Assembly: GCF_022374935.2 (NCBI RefSeq)
Contig: NZ_CP092430.2
Location: 3,534,001-3,598,000, forward strand
Reading direction: 5' to 3'
Source: Mycolicibacter virginiensis
GTDB lineage: Bacteria > Actinomycetota > Actinomycetes > Mycobacteriales > Mycobacteriaceae
Length of the DNA stretch: 64,000 bases
The notes below the pieces were generated by a model, which ran no database searches, was not told the origin of the DNA, and saw only the letters and a list, made by a program, of their open reading frames with translations. The translations under genes and the position numbers were made by a program. Position 1 is the stretch's first letter, and each line of letters begins with the position of its first letter. This document shows, piece after piece, positions 62,940 through 64,000 of this stretch.

Positions 62940-63419
62940 TCAGGCCTTGCTGGTCCAGATCAGCACGTCCTGCACGCCGTCGTTGTAGACCACTCCGTCC
63001 GGCGGCGGGCCGGTGACGTCGAAGTAGATCTTGCCGTTGGCGGCAGCCCCCTGGCCGATCGGCCCGGGATTGATGCCGCCGGGCGTCGGCACCGTGTTGA
63101 TCACGCGGTAGGTGTCACTGTTGGCCGCCCTGGCGTTGAAGTCCGAGACGACCGGGGTCACCGTTCCGCGGTCGGCACGCGCGGTCACGTCGGCTTGATA
63201 CAGCTTGCCGCGGGGCTGGTAACCCGGGATGGTGACGTTGGCCGGCCCCAGGTTGCTGACCGTGTACGACGTTGCCATCGCCCCGTCGTTGAGCTGTTCG
63301 GGCGTGCCGAACGGTTGGATCGCCGGCTCGGCCATGGCGGTGGTCGCGGAGAGAACACTCAGCGCGGCGATTCCAGCCGCGCCAGCGGCCGTCTTGGCTG
63401 CAGTCTTGGAGAGCTTCAC
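62940..63419 (-). CDS. MPT63-family secreted protein (DUF1942)
   Basis: 159 aa. Signal peptide (MKLSKTAAKTAAGAAGIAALS... hydrophobic) with cleavage after AMA at residue 30. Mature part follows MPT63: SYTVSNLGPANVTIPGYQP, VTPVVSDFNAR, and GKIYFDVTGPPPDGVVYNDG ending IWTS. MPT63 is a mycobacteria-restricted, immunoglobulin-like secreted antigen of unknown function; M. tuberculosis Rv1926c is the reference I recall. Residues differ enough for a paralogue. Just downstream of the heptose cluster strand-wise upstream position. Confidence 0.88.
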   Translation of the reverse strand: MKLSKTAAKTAAGAAGIAALSVLSATTAMAEPAIQPFGTPEQLNDGAMATSYTVSNLGPANVTIPGYQPRGKLYQADVTARADRGTVTPVVSDFNARAANSDTYRVINTVPTPGGINPGPIGQGAAANGKIYFDVTGPPPDGVVYNDGVQDVLIWTSKA

Positions 63420-63689
63420 TTCTGACTCCTTCCATCGAGTCGATATTCAGCGGCGGTCCACTTTGCTGGAACTCACCTGTCGCAACGCGTACCCGGCGCG
63501 GCCGACGGGGAAACCCCGTGGTAGTTGCGCAGCGTCTGGAAATTGTGGATAGTTACGTCGCTCGGGCGTTCAGGAGGCAGCGCCAGCCTGGATCGTCCGT
63601 GCGCTCATTCCTGCGATTCCAGGCTGCGGTTCGCCCGCCGGCCGTGGGGAATCAGCTCATACTGTTGGGTACGAGAAGGCGGGTATGCG
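63420..63689 (+). other. Intergenic region, 270 bp
   Basis: Divergent space between the MPT63-like gene and the PAS-domain gene. I see no supported gene, no clear terminator and no repeat. Promoters of both neighbours should lie here. Confidence 0.5.
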
Positions 63690-64000
63690 GTGGTCGGGGA
63701 TGTCAACGCGTCGTTCGCGACGCCAACGGGCGACGACGCCGAGGTCCGCAGTGATCTCGACCTGGTAGTCGGCCACGGCGAGCCGCAGCGGGTCGGCCGG
63801 TTCCATTACTGGCTTGGCGAGCAGCGCTGGGAGTGGTCGGACACGGTCGCCCGCATGCACGGCTACGAACCGGGCACGGTGACACCCAGCACCGAGTTGC
63901 TGCTGCAGCACAAACATCCCGAGGACCGTCCCCAGGTGGCCGCGGTGCTGGAGCGGGTTGTACAGGGCGAGCCATTCAGCAGTCGGCACCGGATCATCGA
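63690..64000 (+). CDS. PAS-domain protein, N-terminal part (runs off the right edge)
   Basis: About 103 codons from the GTG at 63690: VVGDVNASFATPTGDDAEVRS, then a PAS fold with GRFHYWLGEQRWEWSDTVARMHGYEP, LLLQHKHPEDRPQVAAVLERV and PFSSRHRII. The W-x-W-S-D-x-V/T-A-R-M-H-G-Y-x-P pattern is common in mycobacterial PAS-ANTAR and PAS-GAF regulators. The C-terminal effector (ANTAR, PP2C or other) is outside the window. Confidence 0.7.
   Translation, partial: MVGDVNASFATPTGDDAEVRSDLDLVVGHGEPQRVGRFHYWLGEQRWEWSDTVARMHGYEPGTVTPSTELLLQHKHPEDRPQVAAVLERVVQGEPFSSRHRII

Overview
The window is high-GC DNA from a mycobacterium. The best evidence is gene order. From about 11.6 to 25.1 kb it carries fadE25-purE-purK-gtrA-like-PH-birA ... 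accD5-accE5-maf-sseA-sufE-like-accA3, the order I recall from the Rv3274c-Rv3285 block of Mycobacterium tuberculosis. The left edge carries pstS2-pknD, and an MPT63 relative lies near the right edge. Mycobacterial families (two TIGR03557-type LLM oxidoreductases, a DUF222/13E12 protein, a maleylpyruvate-isomerase-like protein) and several apparently leaderless GTG/ATG genes agree. It is not M. tuberculosis: many blocks differ from that genome. I cannot name the species.

Layout. 0-5 kb: truncated pknD, pstS, an acyltransferase-3 and a polytopic membrane protein. 4.8-11 kb: a tight operon of aminotransferase, pta, ackA, sensor kinase and response regulator. 11-25 kb: the core metabolic block (acyl-CoA dehydrogenase, purine carboxylation, biotin ligase, acyl-CoA carboxylase AccA3/AccD5/AccE5), with an alpha/beta hydrolase and a DUF222-HNH gene inserted between birA and accD5. 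25-28 kb: in M. tuberculosis sigF-rsbW-usfY follow accA3; here only a UsfY-like membrane protein remains, beside a 52-bp tandem repeat. 28-48 kb: a stress-flavoured region with a STAS protein, large catalase, HAD/nucleotidyltransferase-BON/phosphoesterase operon, seven-gene Mrp/Mbh-type antiporter operon, ChaB-like protein, Rv2629-like protein, universal stress protein, GMC oxidoreductase cluster, a pair of MEDS-domain sigma-regulator-like proteins, Hsp20 with a divergent MerR regulator, and a CDGSH protein. 48-52.6 kb: a ThDP enzyme, UdgX, an LLM oxidoreductase and a frameshifted small gene.

52.7-62.9 kb: one nine-gene minus-strand run with mostly 4-bp overlaps. It encodes UDP-glucuronate decarboxylase-like enzyme, carbamoyltransferase, GT2-GmhB fusion, GT9, GmhA, HldE, SDR, a second GT9 and UDP-glucose dehydrogenase. 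Together these look able to make ADP-heptose and UDP-glucuronate/UDP-xylose and to assemble and carbamoylate a heptose-containing glycan. This is the best candidate for an undescribed system. The second is the Mrp/Mbh-like antiporter operon, which lacks the large MrpA (NuoL-like) subunit and has an archaeal Mbh-like gene order.

The window ends in an MPT63-family secreted protein and the start of a PAS-domain protein. I saw no rRNA, tRNA, insertion sequence or CRISPR array, and no gene-free stretch longer than 300 bp.
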